Assembly: GCA_017620375.1 (NCBI GenBank)
Contig: JAFZQN010000127.1
Coordinates: 1 to 64,000 of the forward strand
DNA from: Lachnospiraceae bacterium
GTDB taxonomy: Bacteria; Bacillota; Clostridia; Lachnospirales; Lachnospiraceae
Direction of reading: 5' to 3'
Length of the DNA: 64,000 nt
Within the stretch, counting starts at the first letter, position 1. Each line of letters begins with the position of its first letter. Made by a program: the position numbers and the translations under genes. Of this stretch, positions 63,969 through 64,000 are shown piece by piece. The notes below the pieces were generated by a model. The model had not been told where the DNA came from. It ran no database searches and saw nothing but the letters and a program-made list of their open reading frames with translations.

Positions 63969-64000
63969 ATGAAAAAAGAGCTGAAATCCCTGAATATGAT
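63969..64000 (+). CDS. partial coding region at the window end
   Basis: ATAAGGAAG precedes an ATG at 63969 and the frame stays open to the window end, giving the first ten residues MKKELKSLNM. This does not look like the start of ribosomal protein bL19, which often follows trmD. Too little is present to name it. Confidence 0.4.
   Translation, partial: MKKELKSLNM

Noticed and set aside
1..64000. CRISPR array, insertion sequence or rRNA operon
   Set aside because: No regularly spaced repeats, transposase motifs, terminal inverted repeats with target duplications, or rRNA sequence were recognised.

Overview
The window looks like chromosome from an anaerobic, plant-polysaccharide-using Firmicute of the Lachnospiraceae type (Butyrivibrio/Roseburia-like). 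This rests on the low-to-moderate GC, strong AGGAGG-type ribosome binding sites, the short HisG plus HisZ arrangement, RecU, YlxM-Ffh, TmcAL and WalJ homologues, cytoplasmic cellobiose phosphorylase, GH115 and GH127 enzymes, and a giant 2-hydroxyacyl-CoA dehydratase activase fusion. The genus is an inference. Almost everything reads as core chromosome: I see no transposase, integrase, phage structural gene, CRISPR array or rRNA. There is one tRNA gene.

Layout. 1-3.3 kb: a three-gene XpaC-TelA-membrane protein cluster. 3.3-8.7 kb: exodeoxyribonuclease III, tRNA-Arg(ACG), a small exporter with an unusual lipobox, a Panacea-type protein, typA (reverse) and a ThrH-type phosphatase behind a structured leader. 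8.8-17.8 kb: a membrane diguanylate cyclase, cellobiose phosphorylase (reverse), two envelope proteins of unclear role and aspS. 17.9-25.3 kb: a divergent pair, the activase fusion (reverse) and a GH115 alpha-glucuronidase. 25.3-32.2 kb: a co-directional run of zinc-finger membrane protein, polA, coaE, an FtsA-like protein with a beta-rich tail and a WalJ-like hydrolase. 32.2-44.5 kb: ACT/PFL pair, two LCP wall enzymes, a RelQ-like alarmone synthetase, an RsmF-like methyltransferase, a second diguanylate cyclase, a HAD hydrolase, two pseudouridine synthases and recU. 44.5-51.9 kb: histidine genes hisZGDB, then hisA and a HisIE fusion, interrupted by tmcAL on the other strand. 51.9-59 kb: a Lar-like zinc protein coupled to a chemoreceptor, a UDP-glucose dehydrogenase, and a GH127 enzyme divergent from an AraC regulator. 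59.1-64 kb: ylxM-ffh-rpsP-khpA-rimM-lipoprotein-trmD, and the start of one more gene.

How the genes fit together. Three carbohydrate enzymes without visible signal peptides (GH94, GH115, GH127) suggest uptake of cello- and decorated xylo-/arabino-oligosaccharides followed by breakdown inside the cell. The AraC regulator probably controls the GH127 gene. Two diguanylate cyclases, a chemoreceptor and a RelQ-like enzyme give signalling capacity. The histidine genes in the window cover part of the pathway only: hisC, hisH and a canonical hisF are not here.

The most unusual signals are: an H-type pseudoknot topology in the thrH leader; mutually exclusive hairpins before hisZ; a degenerate HisF-like domain fused to HisIE; an FtsA-like ATPase with repeated beta-rich units; the XpaC-TelA cluster with an N/Q/G/Y-rich third member; three repeats in the activase promoter; and a 58-nt palindromic repeat between ffh and rpsP. 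All functional names come from recognised sequence motifs, not from database searches.
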